Part shown: piece by piece, positions 50,376-61,000 of the stretch
Position numbering within the stretch: the stretch's first letter is position 1
Layout: every line of letters begins with the position of its first letter
Source: Aurelia coerulea
Lineage: Eukaryota > Cnidaria > Scyphozoa > Semaeostomeae > Ulmaridae
DNA length: 64,000 nt
Direction of reading: 5' to 3'
NCBI GenBank assembly: GCA_039566865.1
Contig: CM076960.1
Location: forward strand, 16,164,501-16,228,500
Translations under genes and position numbers: made by a program
The notes under the pieces: model-generated
Databases searched by the model: none
What the model was told of the DNA's origin: nothing
The model's input: only the letters and a program-made list of their open reading frames with translations

Positions 50376-50688
50376 GGCCTTTCACACGAGAATTGTTTTT
50401 TTATTCACTCGGTATAATCTTCATTGTTGCTTTCCTTGAAACAATTTATTCCTGCTTCGCTCAGTCACACCCATTAATTTGACCTCATTTTCATCGATAA
50501 GGAAATATCTATGTTTTCTGGAAAACTGGAAACAGATTTTCAGAAAGATAAGGTTCGTCATCGCTCCAAACCTTTCATTTTGGAAGTTCGTTTCGAGAGA
50601 TAATTGTCTCGTTATCATATCGAATCTCGTTATCATGCTGTGGATAAATGAAAATCAGGCAATTTACTCCTTACACCATGTAGATTGA

Positions 50689-51202
50689 AGCATAGGTTCC
50701 AAATCTTTATCTCGGCGTAAAAAGGTGGGTGTAAAATTCAATGACCTATTTCTTCTGATTGAATGTCTTGAAAGAAACTTTAGATACTTCTCCATAATTC
50801 TACCGTTGGACTTTTTAGAAATTTTGAATATTTTTGGAAATTCCAGCTTATCTTACATTTCAATTCATTTGAGGATATGACGTCATCAAATTTCTAAATC
50901 CTAAACCAGATGAGTGATAGACTTTTGCTTGATACTTTATTGTAGGCATTCATAAACTATGGTTTTCTTCGAAATTATTTCATGTTACAACAAACAGTTT
51001 AGAAATTACGATAGTTTTAAATTTTTTTGAAAATTTTTCTTGAAGAAGAGAAACACTCTAATTCTGAAAATATTGAAGATTGCAGAAAATTCCAACGGTA
51101 GAATTATAGAGAATTAGCTAAAGTTTCTTTGCAGTCATTCAATTCAAAGAAATAGGATACTCAATTTTAAACCAGCCTTTTTAAAGATTTGGAACCTATG
51201 CT
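50689..51202. mobile_element. 9-bp-TSD foldback family, subfamily 1, copy at 50.7 kb
   Basis: Ends AGCATAGGTTCCAAATCTTT and AAAGATTTGGAACCTATGCT are exact inverted repeats. Flanks GTAGATTGA at 50680-50688 and GTAGATTGA at 51203-51211 form a perfect 9-bp duplication. The clearest copy for defining the element. Confidence 0.9.
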
Positions 51203-51507
51203 GTAGATTGATAGCATACTAGCAAAGCTCCCGAGGAGGGCATGTTGTCAAAACCGGATCCTATTCACTGCATGTCCGTTATCAGTTTATTTTGGCAAGA
51301 ATCAATTTCTTTTTCAGGAAACTTTCAAAAATCTTGCATGATATAATCCATTCTCGTTGACATTCATTACCATCCCAGAACCTTAAAAGACAAATGATGG
51401 AGATATAAGGCAACTCAAGTTTGGGGCCTGGGCAATCTAACTACAGCCCATTGTATTCCACTGTATTTTATGATCTCGAGAGATTATTAAAACAGTTGGA
51501 CAAATTT

Positions 51508-51981
51508 TTTTTTTCTTTTTACATTCCATTAAAAGCTTACAAAACGAATTACTAACTACACTACTTACAATATACTATACCCTACTACTAAAACAATACC
51601 ATTAGGAGCGAAAAACAATGACTACCTTATGTCAACATAAAACAGAAAAAACGAACATAGCACAATACGTAACAACTAGAGAAAGAAGAAATAGCGCTTA
51701 CTAAAAGAGGGATGGTGGTTGTATGATTTAGGGACTTGCTAATCAAATCGGCCAGTTTTATGGATAAAACGCAGAGTTAAAAGAAGTATGTTTTTATTAA
51801 CATCATCTGGAAGATCGTTATCACCATACATTAAAATCTTTAGTAGAACATCATTTGAAGGATTGGTGAATCCATGTGGTCGTAATAAAGAGGAAACTCC
51901 AGCGAGAAGGTCTCTTCGTAATACTTCAAAGGAAGGGCAGAGCAACAAAAACAAATGGACGCGCGTGGTGTTCTTTTGTTC
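51508..51981 (-). pseudogene. LINE 3' end with zinc-binding motif (antisense), cut by a MITE
   Basis: The minus strand reads LLLCPSFEVLRRDLLAGVSS, LLRPHGFTNPSNDVLLKI, MYGDNDLPDD and LTLRFIHKTGRFD, paralleling 43687-44046. A T-run at the left marks the poly(A) end. The upstream part is cut off by the MITE starting at 51982. Confidence 0.75.
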
Positions 51982-52682
51982 TACCAGGTGAGTCAAAAAA
52001 AGAATCCCCGTTTGAAAGGCCACTGCTCCCTGAATGTCAAAGCAATAATATTCAAAACTGTCTTGTTTTATTGCCAATATGTTCAATTAGGTTCAGTAAT
52101 TTAGCCGGCTTTAATCGGCCATTCCTTTCCATACCAATGAAACCTGTCAAACCTGTCAAAACCAATGAAAACCATGAGCAAATTTTCCATGATTTTCCTT
52201 CCTAAAAATGATGACACTCGCATGTATTCGTAGCCTGCGTCGCAGACCGAATTCCAAAAGGAAAAGAATATTCCTTTTCCTTTTGGAATTCGGTCTGCGA
52301 CGCAGGCTAATGTATTCGCGTCTTTTTCCTTCTTGGAAGAATGGCATCCCCCCTATAGGTTATTGATATCAGGGAGAAGGCTTGTTCATCCTCTCAAGAG
52401 GTTAGCACGTGCTAAAGCGTGCAGAAGGCATTGCTGTAAGGCCCGTGAAAGGCAGAAATGTAAGAGAAATTTGTTCGTGATTTTGGGCACGTTTTGAAAG
52501 TTTCTTGAAGAGGCTTTCTTGAGAAAATCCCTCATAATTTAAGAATGGAGTGACCGATTTTAGTCAGGTAAACATGATTTGAGCATGTCTACAATTAAAC
52601 TTTATATTTGCCATTTTCATCATCTTGTAACCCAGAGCCATGATCTTTGAAACGGGGATTCTTTTTATTGACTCACCCGGTA
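51982..52682. repeat. CCGGGTGAGTCA foldback MITE, copy 3, with nested hairpin
   Basis: Starts TACCAGGTGAGTCAAAAAAA and ends TTGACTCACCCGGTA. Shares GAATCCCCGTTTGAAAGGCC, ACTGCTCCCTG and the internal GATGACACTCGCATGTATTC with the copies at 35568 and 36853. It is interrupted at 52231-52309. Confidence 0.82.
52231..52309. mobile_element. 79-bp hairpin element with perfect 9-bp target duplication
   Basis: TAGCCTGCGTCGCAGACCGA, ATTCCAAAAGGAAAAG is followed at once by its complement, with a single-base difference in the arms and no spacer. ATGTATTCG flanks it at 52222-52230 and 52310-52318. The related MITE at 36853 has a single ATGTATTC here. It is little more than two fused inverted ends. AGCCTGCGT is shared with the end of the insertion at 27750-28376. 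Confidence 0.88.
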
Positions 52683-53379
52683 TTTTTAAACTAGACGCTA
52701 TATATCCGTCATTTGTGTGTAGAGGGAATCGACGTATCTATCTATATCTTGTAGCCGCTATAAACAGGTTGAACAAACGCCCACATGCGCATTATATCTT
52801 TGGCTACTCAATGAAATAGCATGTGTCAAAGTTAGATTACAATATCTTATCCTCTTGGGCAGGAAATATTGAAGGGAAGGGCTTACTTGCTCTGCCAAGA
52901 AAATGAAGAACATAATCAATAATTCATCAGAATTTGCTGAAATTTAATATAACAGATATCATATCTCAGTTGATCTATTTTTAATGGTTCGTTATCACCA
53001 TATGGTAAAAGCTGCTTTAGAATCTCGCTGGAAAGATTGGGGAAAATGAAATATTCGCGATAACCCCCAAGAGTCTGGTACCCAGGGTATCGATCCAATT
53101 ACAGAGAAAGGAATCTCTTGCTCTGATCAAATTTCGGTTATCGTTCAAATATAATTTCAAACGTACGTTATTTATAAAGCACTCACTAATTGATTATTGG
53201 TTTCTTGACAAATATAGCTTATAGATTATAATATAATATAACTATACGTGGATTAAAGTTTGTCTCGATTTGTCAGAAACGAAATGATAAACTAAGAAGA
53301 CTCGATGTATCATGCTTAAATCTTATTTTTAATTCAGATTTTTCTGACAATATTATTTGTGCATTTTAACTGCATGGTG
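52683..53379. other. Intergenic, no gene recognised
   Basis: A sequence at 52925-53060 vaguely resembles the LINE-tail peptide on the minus strand (LRYD...PYGDNEPL), possibly a very decayed copy of the 43.7-kb LINE. No other structure seen. Confidence 0.3.
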
Positions 53380-53385
53380 CAACGA

Positions 53386-53990
53386 CAAACAAGGGCAGAT
53401 TTTGTAATACAATAGCACGAGTTGCTTTTGTTGACACCTCAATTCAAAGCGATTAGCGATCACAGACAAAGGAAATTCTCTCAACCAGTAATTCAAAACA
53501 AACAAAGCCGCAAAACTTTCTCTGAAACCCAGGTAGCTAGCTCGCTTGCTATGCATTCCAGAAATCATTTTTAAGGGCAAACATGAACATAGATCGAAAG
53601 AAGAAGGATATATCTACAAATCTGCCGCGGACATTTTATTTCTTTGGTCCAGAAACTGAGCAGTAAATGTTTTGATAGCACCCAAAAAAATAAGAAAATT
53701 GAATCGCCTCCTAAACGGCTTTTGAGCCAAACAAATAAAATGCCCGCGGCAGATGTGTAGATGCATCCTTCTTCTTGCGATCTATGCTCATGTTTGCCCT
53801 TAAAAACTGTTTCTGGAATGCACAACAAGCGAGCTAGCTACCTGGGTTTCAAAGAAACTTTTGCGGCTTTGTTTGTTTTGAATTGCTGGTTGAGAGAGTT
53901 TCCTTTGTCTGCAGTCGCTAATCGCTTTGAATTGAGGTGTCAACTAAAGCAATTCATGCTATTGTATTGCAAAATCTGCCCTTGTTGCAG
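53386..53990. repeat. 605-bp palindrome, GAAAGAAGAAGG family
   Basis: CAAGGGCAGATTTTGTAATA at the left pairs with ATTGCAAAATCTGCCCTTG at the right; between, TAGCTAGCTCGCTTGCTATG against CAACAAGCGAGCTAGCTACC and TCTGCCGCGGACATTTTATT against AAATGCCCGCGGCAGATGTG. Reading frames on both strands give nearly the same peptide because the arms are complementary; they are not separate genes. Confidence 0.85.
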
Positions 53991-54149
53991 CGACAACTTT
54001 GCAGCCTGTAAACAGCCGTTTTGATTTAAATTATTAAACTTCTTTTCAAATGTTTGTCTTTTGGGATTTGAAGTCTCATGGTGTTACTGAGTGCTGAGTA
54101 ATAAGTTTTGGATTAAAAAATTTATTTTTAATTGATTGACTAAACAATT

Positions 54150-54500
54150 AAAGATTTTTTGATGCAATAGCATCAGTTGCTTTTGATTGACACCTCAATT
54201 CAAAGCGATTAGCGACTGCAGACAAAGGAAATTCTATCAACCAATAATTCAAAGGAAACAAAGCCGCAAAAATTGCTCCGAAACCAGTAGGGCAAACTGT
54301 CGCCTTGTGCACGCAAGAGGTGGTTTTTAAGAGAAGTTATGTGCTTATAACGAAAGAAGAAGGACAAATCTAGAGATCTGTCTGGTGCATTTTGTTTATT
54401 TGATCCAGGACATGAGCCGAGCAGAAGACATTGTAATTCTCGAGTATTTATTGTTTAAATGAAACGATTACAAAACAACTCCTGCCTCCTGAATCAAATA
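54150..54500. repeat. Partial copy of the GAAAGAAGAAGG foldback family
   Basis: TTGACACCTCAATTCAAAGC, GATTAGCGACTGCAGACAAA and CTTATAACGAAAGAAGAAGG match arms at 53430 and 49970. Together with the 50-kb copy it suggests a second, longer subfamily that uses CTTATAACG. Confidence 0.6.
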
Positions 54501-54656
54501 ATCGTAATTATACAGTTCTTCAAACGCCAATACTTTTTGTTATTCACCCAGCAGGATAGATTATTAGAAGCTATGATTTTGATTAAAATTGAAAAATTGA
54601 AAATCGAAATAGGAGATTTTAGTCAACAAAGGTGCGTGTCATAGAATTCCTTAAGC

Positions 54657-54935
54657 CTGCAGTCGAGGGGCAAATCACTTCTCAAAATAGCGTACGTGAT
54701 TTTTGTGATTTTAAAATCACACGATTTTTTTCTGTGATTTTTGTGACTTTTTTGTGATTTTAGTGATTTTAGTGATTTTTTTGTGATTTTTTCTTGTGAT
54801 TTTTCTATGATTTTGAGATTTTTTGTGATTTTTGCATGGTGATTTTGTGGTTTTTGTGATTTTTGTATGTGATTTTTTTGTGATTTTAAGGAAGGTGTGC
54901 GAAAAAAAATCAGTGATTTGCCCCTCGCCTGCAGT
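54657..54935. repeat. GTGATTTT-rich low-complexity foldback
   Basis: About 25 variants of GTGATTTT(T) between inverted ends CTGCAGTCGAGGGGCAAATC and GATTTGCCCCTCGCCTGCAG. The minus-strand ORF here (Lys/Thr repeats) is an artefact of the octamer array. Confidence 0.8.
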
Positions 54936-55119
54936 GAGCTTTCGTGTGTTTAAGCTGAACACATCTGTAACTTGTTGCTCGGAATCTAGCTCTTGAACTT
55001 GTTGCTCTAAAATCGTTTGTCATATGAAAAATCTGATTGCACTGGCTTATTCTACGGAGGTAAAACCCTTACAGAATACGTTCAAATTGCAAGGTATCAG
55101 CCTGCCTTTGAGAGAAATA

Positions 55120-55513
55120 AGGACCTGTTCATATGGAGGCGAGCCAGCCCGCCTACCGGGCTGGAGGTTTTTGCCGAGATATCACCTTATCCCTGTTTCC
55201 CACTCAAAGTTTGTTGTCTGTTCCTATGAGCAGGCGGGCTGGCCCGGTAGGCGAGATCTGACTCAAGTACTGCCGAGATCCCGCTTGGCGAGATCAAAAT
55301 TTTCCCATATGAACACTCCAGCCCGCCTGCCGAGACGAAAACGCCTCTACTACGCACGCGTGGGCATGCAAAACAATACCACCAACGATGGCACGTGACC
55401 AATTCCATCCCGGTAGGCGGGATGGATTTGCCATATGAACAGAATGCGAAATCAGCTCACTTAGCGGGCCAGCCCGGTAAGCGGGCTGGCTCGCCTCCAT
55501 ATGAACAGGTCCT
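55120..55513. repeat. MITE, AGGACCTGTTCATATGGAGG ends
   Basis: Left AGGACCTGTTCATATGGAGG, CGAGCCAGCCCGCC; right GGGCTGGCTCGCCTCCATAT, GAACAGGTCCT. Internal CATATGAACACTCCAGCCCG and CCCGGTAGGCGGG blocks are repeated in both orientations. GC-rich relative to surroundings. Frames inside are shadows. Confidence 0.85.
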
Positions 55514-55517
55514 AAAA

Positions 55518-56020
55518 CTTGGCGAAAAAAGGTGGGTGTAAAATTCAATGACCTATTTCTTCTGATTGCATGGCTTGGAAGAGATTTTAGATACTTATCA
55601 ATAATTCTACCGTTGGACTTTTCAAAAATTTTGAATATTTTTGGAAATTACGGTGTATCTTACATTTCAACTCAGTTGAGGATGTGACGCCATCAAATTT
55701 CTAAATCGTAAACCAGATGAGTGACGGACTTTTGCTTGATACCATATCGTAGGCATTCATAAACTATGGTTTTCTTCGAAATTATTTCATGTTACGTCAA
55801 ACAGTTTAGAAATTTCGATGGTTTTAAGTTTTTTTGAAAATTTTTCTTGAATTCTTGAAAAAGAAGAAAAACACTCTAATTCTGAAAATATCGAAGATTT
55901 CAGAAAATTCCAACGGTAGAATTATAGAGAATTAGCTAAAGTTTCTTTGAAGTCATTCAGTTCAAAGAAATAGGTCACTCGATTTTACACCAGCCTTTTT
56001 AAAGATTTGAAACCTATGCT
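55518..56020. mobile_element. 9-bp-TSD foldback family, subfamily 1, left-truncated copy at 55.5 kb
   Basis: Starts within GGCGAAAAAAGGTGGGTGTA and ends AAAGATTTGAAACCTATGCT. The left terminus was lost at the junction with the preceding MITE, so no target duplication can be read. Arms as in the other subfamily 1 copies. Confidence 0.8.
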
Positions 56021-56094
56021 GTTGTGGCGCAGTGGTGTAATCCATAAATCTACTGACTAAATCTACTGGCAAGGTGTACTGGATGAAACAGATT

Positions 56095-56610
56095 TCCCAT
56101 CAGTGGAACTTTCCACGGGGGGGGGGGGGTTCTTGGCCAAATTTTGGGTAGGGGTGGGGGTCTGCCGCGAGCATCTTTAAAAGGGTACCGTTGGCTAGAC
56201 TAATTTTTACGAAAATGGTACCCTTGGCTAGACCAATTTTGACCATTTTCTTGACCAATATTGTCAAATTTGTGCCAAATATGATGTCATGACCGTTCGC
56301 TAGACCAATATTATCAAAAATGATACCCTTGGCTAGACCGTTGCTGGCCAAAATTGCAAAAAAGGATACCTTTGGCTAGACTAGAAGTCCGAAAAAGTAT
56401 ACCCTTGCTCGCGGCACATCCCCAGGTACCTTTACTATGGAAGACCCCCCCCCCCCCCCCCGTGGAATTTTCCGAGCGGGCGGAACTTTAGACAGTAAAA
56501 GGTCAATAAGCCGTAACTTTTTATTCAACTGCATGCAAAGCAAAATTTTCTCTCGCAAACAATAGAATTTCCGCCCGCTCGGAAAATTCCACTGCCTGGA
56601 AATCAGCCTT
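56095..56610. repeat. GGAATTTTCCGAGCGGGCGG MITE interrupted by a G-run element
   Basis: The right arm and centre (GAGCGGGCGGAACTTTAGAC through CCGCCCGCTCGGAAAATTCC) match 17012-17175. The left arm is cut after GTGGAACTTTCC by 56115-56461, and GTGGAATTTTCC appears again after it. Confidence 0.75.
56115..56461. mobile_element. G-run/C-run foldback element, copy 2
   Basis: Begins ACGGGGGGGGGGGGG, ends with a 17-base C-run, and contains five TTGGCTAGACCA-type repeats like those at 3446-3798. Flanks GTGGAACTTTCC and GTGGAATTTTCC form an imperfect duplication of up to 12 bases, and the 17-kb MITE copy shows the uninterrupted text. Confidence 0.75.
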
Positions 56611-56615
56611 TGCTC

Positions 56616-57047
56616 TTATATGCGGTTAATTTTAGCAGACGTTAAATCCGCTTCCCTTTCTCTCCACAGCCAGACAAACTTTGCTGCTTTAAAGATTACA
56701 AATCCGACGAAAACTAGAATCAAGCTGAAGTTTATGCTGCTCGAGTGGAGAGAAGTTTCGCTGTAGATACGATAGATGAAGTTTCCATAGTAACGAGCAA
56801 CAGCAACAATGTAGCACTTGATATAGAGCTTCAGGATACAGATAAAAAATAGCCAAGGCAACCGAAACAAACAAAGCCCAGGATGCCAGCAAAGAATTAT
56901 ATTGGAAGAAATGACAGTGTTACAATCAAACAGATTTGGTTTACAATAGGCCACCATTTCATCGGTGCATTTTTCAAAGAAGCAGTATTCAATTATGCTG
57001 ATGTACGAAACCGTGTATATTTGTAGACATTGAAGCAAAGTTTGCAA
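56616..57047 (-). CDS. Hypothetical 143-codon membrane-like ORF
   Basis: The open frame starts with ATG and contains one Cys-rich N-terminal part (YCFFEKCTDEMVAYCKPNLF), a hydrophobic central region around residues 55-85 (LFRLPWLFFICILKLYI), and a second hydrophobic segment near 110-127 (FSLILVFVGFVIF) before a charged tail (REREADLTSAK). It lies outside the neighbouring repeats and is divergent to the receptor gene 258 bases away. I recognise no family. It may be a single-exon gene, part of a spliced one, or chance. Confidence 0.3.
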   Translation of the reverse strand: MQTLLQCLQIYTVSYISIIEYCFFEKCTDEMVAYCKPNLFDCNTVISSNIILCWHPGLCLFRLPWLFFICILKLYIKCYIVAVARYYGNFIYRIYSETSLHSSSINFSLILVFVGFVIFKAAKFVWLWREREADLTSAKINRI

Positions 57048-57304
57048 TGTTGATTAATTTGGAAGTCTTATTTTGTGCAGAGGTATTAACTTGCTGAAAA
57101 GAAAGTTAGAATTTAAAGCAAAAGTTTGCATTTTGTTGCAATAGTTATTGAATTGCCTTGTTGCTGACAAAGATTGCTTGCATAAAGGTCAAGGTAACCT
57201 GACTGAATGACAGCGATCATAGAGAGATGCTGATTAAATGCCTGAAATCAATTTTGAATCGTTGCAAAGTATAGCTACGTCGTTGCTTTTGTCTTAAACG
57301 TAGC

Positions 57305-58001
57305 ATGATGCGTTTTCGCTTAATTAGTGCCTTCTTCATAACTTTGGTTCTCTTTTATCCCTGTTCACACGAAGCACAATTTTCCTTGAATGGAACAAAA
57401 GAAATCAAACTTGGAGTGACCATCCCTTGGACAGGGGATAATTGGGATGCTGGTCCGCGATTCGCGTCCGGGATACTCATTGCCATAGACAAAGTCAATA
57501 ATGATCCTACATTACTACCTGGACTGAATTTGACGTTCGAATGGAAAGACAGCAAATGCGAGGAATCTGTGGGCCTAACCGCCGCTGTGGACCTTTACTC
57601 AACTTCAACTCCCAAAATCCACGCGCTGATCGGGCCGGCCTGTTCCGCCGGGTGTAAAGCAGTCGGGTACTTAGCCTCGCATTGGAACATGCCCCTTATT
57701 TCTTATGCATGTGGATCGGTGGAACTTTCAGACAAGAGGAGTTTTCCTACCTTCGCCCGGACTGTCGGAGTCTACAGCAAATCCGGGGATATTATTGTGG
57801 GCTTGATGAAATGGTATAAATGGGACCGGGTTGCTATTTTGACGTCCACGTCTTTTCTCTGGGCTTCGATCACAGCTGGAGTCCGGCAGGATGTAGAAAA
57901 GAATGGAATGAAGATATCTTTTTATCAAAATTTCAACGAAGAAACTGTTACAGATGAGCAATTGGCGAATTTGTTTACGAAAGCAAGTAAAAAAGCTCAT
58001 G
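57305..58001 (+). CDS. Receptor exon 1: signal peptide and ANF-receptor N-lobe
   Basis: 232 codons plus one base. The hydrophobic leader LISAFFITLVLFYPCSHEA fits a secretory signal. Sequons NGT and NLT lie near residues 29 and 76. The GPACSAGC..A segment and SYACGS give the Cys residues that form intrachain disulfides in this fold. The donor is CATG|GTAGGA; the frame past it is open for another 40 codons but loses similarity. Confidence 0.85.
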
Positions 58002-61000
58002 GTAGGATTTTTAAAGTTTTTATCTTGCAAGATTTTCAAATGAGTGCGAGATTATGCACTGAGTGTATTCGAAAAAAGTTCTGGCTCGTGCAAAAGACAC
58101 AATTTCAATTGAATACAGGGTAAGGTGAGGCCAGTATGTACGGCAAAATGAATGATTGAGAAATTTGTGGAGTCCACAAATGTCTATTTTTTTAGCTAAG
58201 ATTATTTGCATTGTTTGCAACGAGCAAGGGTGTTAGGACACGGATGTTTTGATTACGTATTTATTTACCTTGTTTTGATCTTTGTCTTGTTTTCTTGTTT
58301 TTTTTTCTTCTCTGTTTCCTCTTCAACTGATGTGTGCAACTGAACGGTTTAGGCCCAAATGCCTCGTGTTATTTGAATATATCTTCCTTGTATTCCTGTG
58401 TCTTAGCGCGCCTTCGCAAAAGAAAGGTTTCAACTGCAAACCCATAGTAAGACAAAGGAATACAAAGAAGATATATTCAAATAACATGAGGCATTTGGGT
58501 CTAAACCCAAGTTCAGTTGCACATATCAGTTGAAGACGAAACAGAGAAGCAAACAAGACCAGAAATCAAGACAAGGATCAAACCAAGGTAAATAAATATG
58601 TAATCAAAACGTCCTGTCCCAAAAAAATTGTGCCCCGTTTGTCTGAATATTGCGACAAAACGGCAAAAGATTATCGCCAAACTTTTGCATGAGGGTGCTC
58701 TTCAGATGTTCAATTAAAGTTTGCCACCATCCCCGTAAAAATTCGTTGAAAATGATGGAGCTATGACCTTCAGAAGACCAAATTTGCCTGATCACTGAAA
58801 CCAGCGGTCGGCCATTTTTTCTTACAACACCCTTGATTAATCAACAAAACTTCTTGCGAAGAGAAATGATTATTTTACGTTCTGAATTGGCGCTACAAGA
58901 TCTTATAGTGCTGGCCTAATAGAGCCATGTTTTTCAGTGTAATGTTATGAGTCTCTGTTGAGCGAAATATTATCAATTTGTTTTAAGTAAAAGAGCATAG
59001 CGAAAAAGGAGACTCAGGTTGTAAGTCTAAAGTCTTTCTCAAATACCGGGTGTCGTGTCCCAAAAAATGTACTCCCGTTTGAAAAATCACCAAACTTCGA
59101 TTACACGGCCGATCTTCAATTTTCTATTTTTTTTTTTAAGTAGATCAAAGACCAAATTATTTTGCAAGACATAGCTGATCTTGTAAGTGCTTTATAAACA
59201 AAATCTAGGTCTTTTTAGGGCTACCTGGTTTTGAATCATACTGCAAAAAAGCACTGATGATTGCCAAATCAATTTCTTTGTCCGTGTAAAACTTCTAGTG
59301 TGGTCATAAATGACAGAAATAAATGCGCACTATCGTTGGAGACTTCAATGATGATAGAAAATCTGAAATTTTTTACTCTTAGGCAAGATTGAGTATTTTG
59401 CTTAAAAACTATAGCTCAAAATAAGGTTTTTCAACGTGTAAATTTCCTACCTTGCTGTATCAAAAGCAAACATTTTATCATCTGTGAATATTTTTGGGTC
59501 TTTGACAAAGCAATTCAAAAAGAAAATTTCATCAAAGGTTTGATAGGGGCGTCGTTTTTGGTGATGGCCTTTTAAACATAGAGTATTTTAAGGTTTTGGG
59601 ACACCCTGGTACTTTGGTCTTGGGCTGATACTGTTCATTTGATCGATTCAGATTGTGTGCATTGCTTTCACATCTCCCTACAGCCTACAAAGCTTGCCCT
59701 CTTCGTTGCATTCCGGTAGATATTTTCCACATATTAGTTATGGTTTTAGCAGAGCAGTTTACACACACTGCGTATCAGAGGGTACCAGAGCCTCAAAAAT
59801 TCAAAACAAGACTTTACGTAAGTTTTGTACGAGATCTTTCAGAAAAAGCTAATCACTTCGGAAGATAAAGTTGATTTAAACAGGTAGGTCTGAAGTATAC
59901 ATTTTACTAAACAAGTTAAGTTGATGAAATTCTGCCATACATTACACAGAGGTTTTTCATAACTGATAGTTATTATTCATTTCCACCAAAAATAAAAACC
60001 ATTTTCTTTTCACACAAGATATTTTCGCATCAGCCCCAATTTTTTTCCCTTTTCACTGAAAAAGGCTCTGAAAGTCAAGCTTATGGAAAAGAAGATTTAA
60101 AGAAATGAAGATGTCAGGAAGTATTCAGAGTTATCAAGCTATCATGCTTATATTTCATACAACTACAGCAAAAACCAATCCATTTTTAAGTGATTTTTAA
60201 ATTCTACTTTGAAAATTTCCCAGGAAAGCCTTCCGTCAGTCAAGTTCTGCTGCTCCATACAGCGGCAACTTCTTCACAAAAGGGGGCGCTTTCTAACGAT
60301 GTAAAGAGTGTGGTCGCAAAAAATTTTCCCGGGGGCGAGCCCCCGGACCCCACTTTTGCTCGCTTCGCTCGCATTTTATTTCAGCAACCCGAATATCAAT
60401 TTCATTCCGACAGGCCTAACAGTTGAGTTTCATCCCAGGAGGATCTCTTCGTCGCGGTTCACATGGACTTAATCCTAACGTAACACCAATAAACCCAAAT
60501 TTTTTCCGTTAGCCACTGCGAGCGTCTCGCAAACGGAGAAAAGGGTGAAATTAAAAAAAATCATTTTTCGGAAATTTCGGGGCCTTGGCCCCCCCCTAAT
60601 AGACAGGCCCCACGACGCCCCTGGGTTTGATAATCAATTTTTGATGATCTTTTAAACAGGAGTACTTTTTTGAGACACCCAGTAGCTTGTCACGTGAAAA
60701 TGTCCGCGACTACAAGCATGTTTTTTTTATATATATTCAATTAAAAATTTACAATACATGTTACAGACTACTTTACCTACAAACTACTTTACAATACTAC
60801 AAGGACGATGCCACGAGGAGCAAGAGTCTGTGTCTACCCCATGGCATTGTTAAAAAAAATGCTAAACTGCATACAATTTTACATAGATGCTACAAGCAAT
60901 GCTACAAACAATAAAAAGAAAAAGAAAAACGATGACTGTGGCCTGTCTAACATTAGATGTCTGGTCGGGGCTGTAATTATCCAAAAAATGTAAATTTTAA

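Noticed and set aside
53353..54024. Two similar genes on opposite strands (SVIANRFELRC / SAVANRFELRC)
   Set aside because: They are the two arms of one 605-bp palindrome read on each strand; other copies do not keep the frame.
54717..54962. Lys/Thr-rich repeat protein
   Set aside because: Direct product of GTGATTTT octamer repeats.
58002..58123. Continuation of the receptor's first exon to 58123
   Set aside because: Frame is open by chance; similarity to ANF-receptor domains ends at the GTAGGA donor and the next exon joins in phase.
58282..58556. Paired 80-codon frames in the first receptor intron
   Set aside because: Mirror images produced by a 386-bp inverted repeat.
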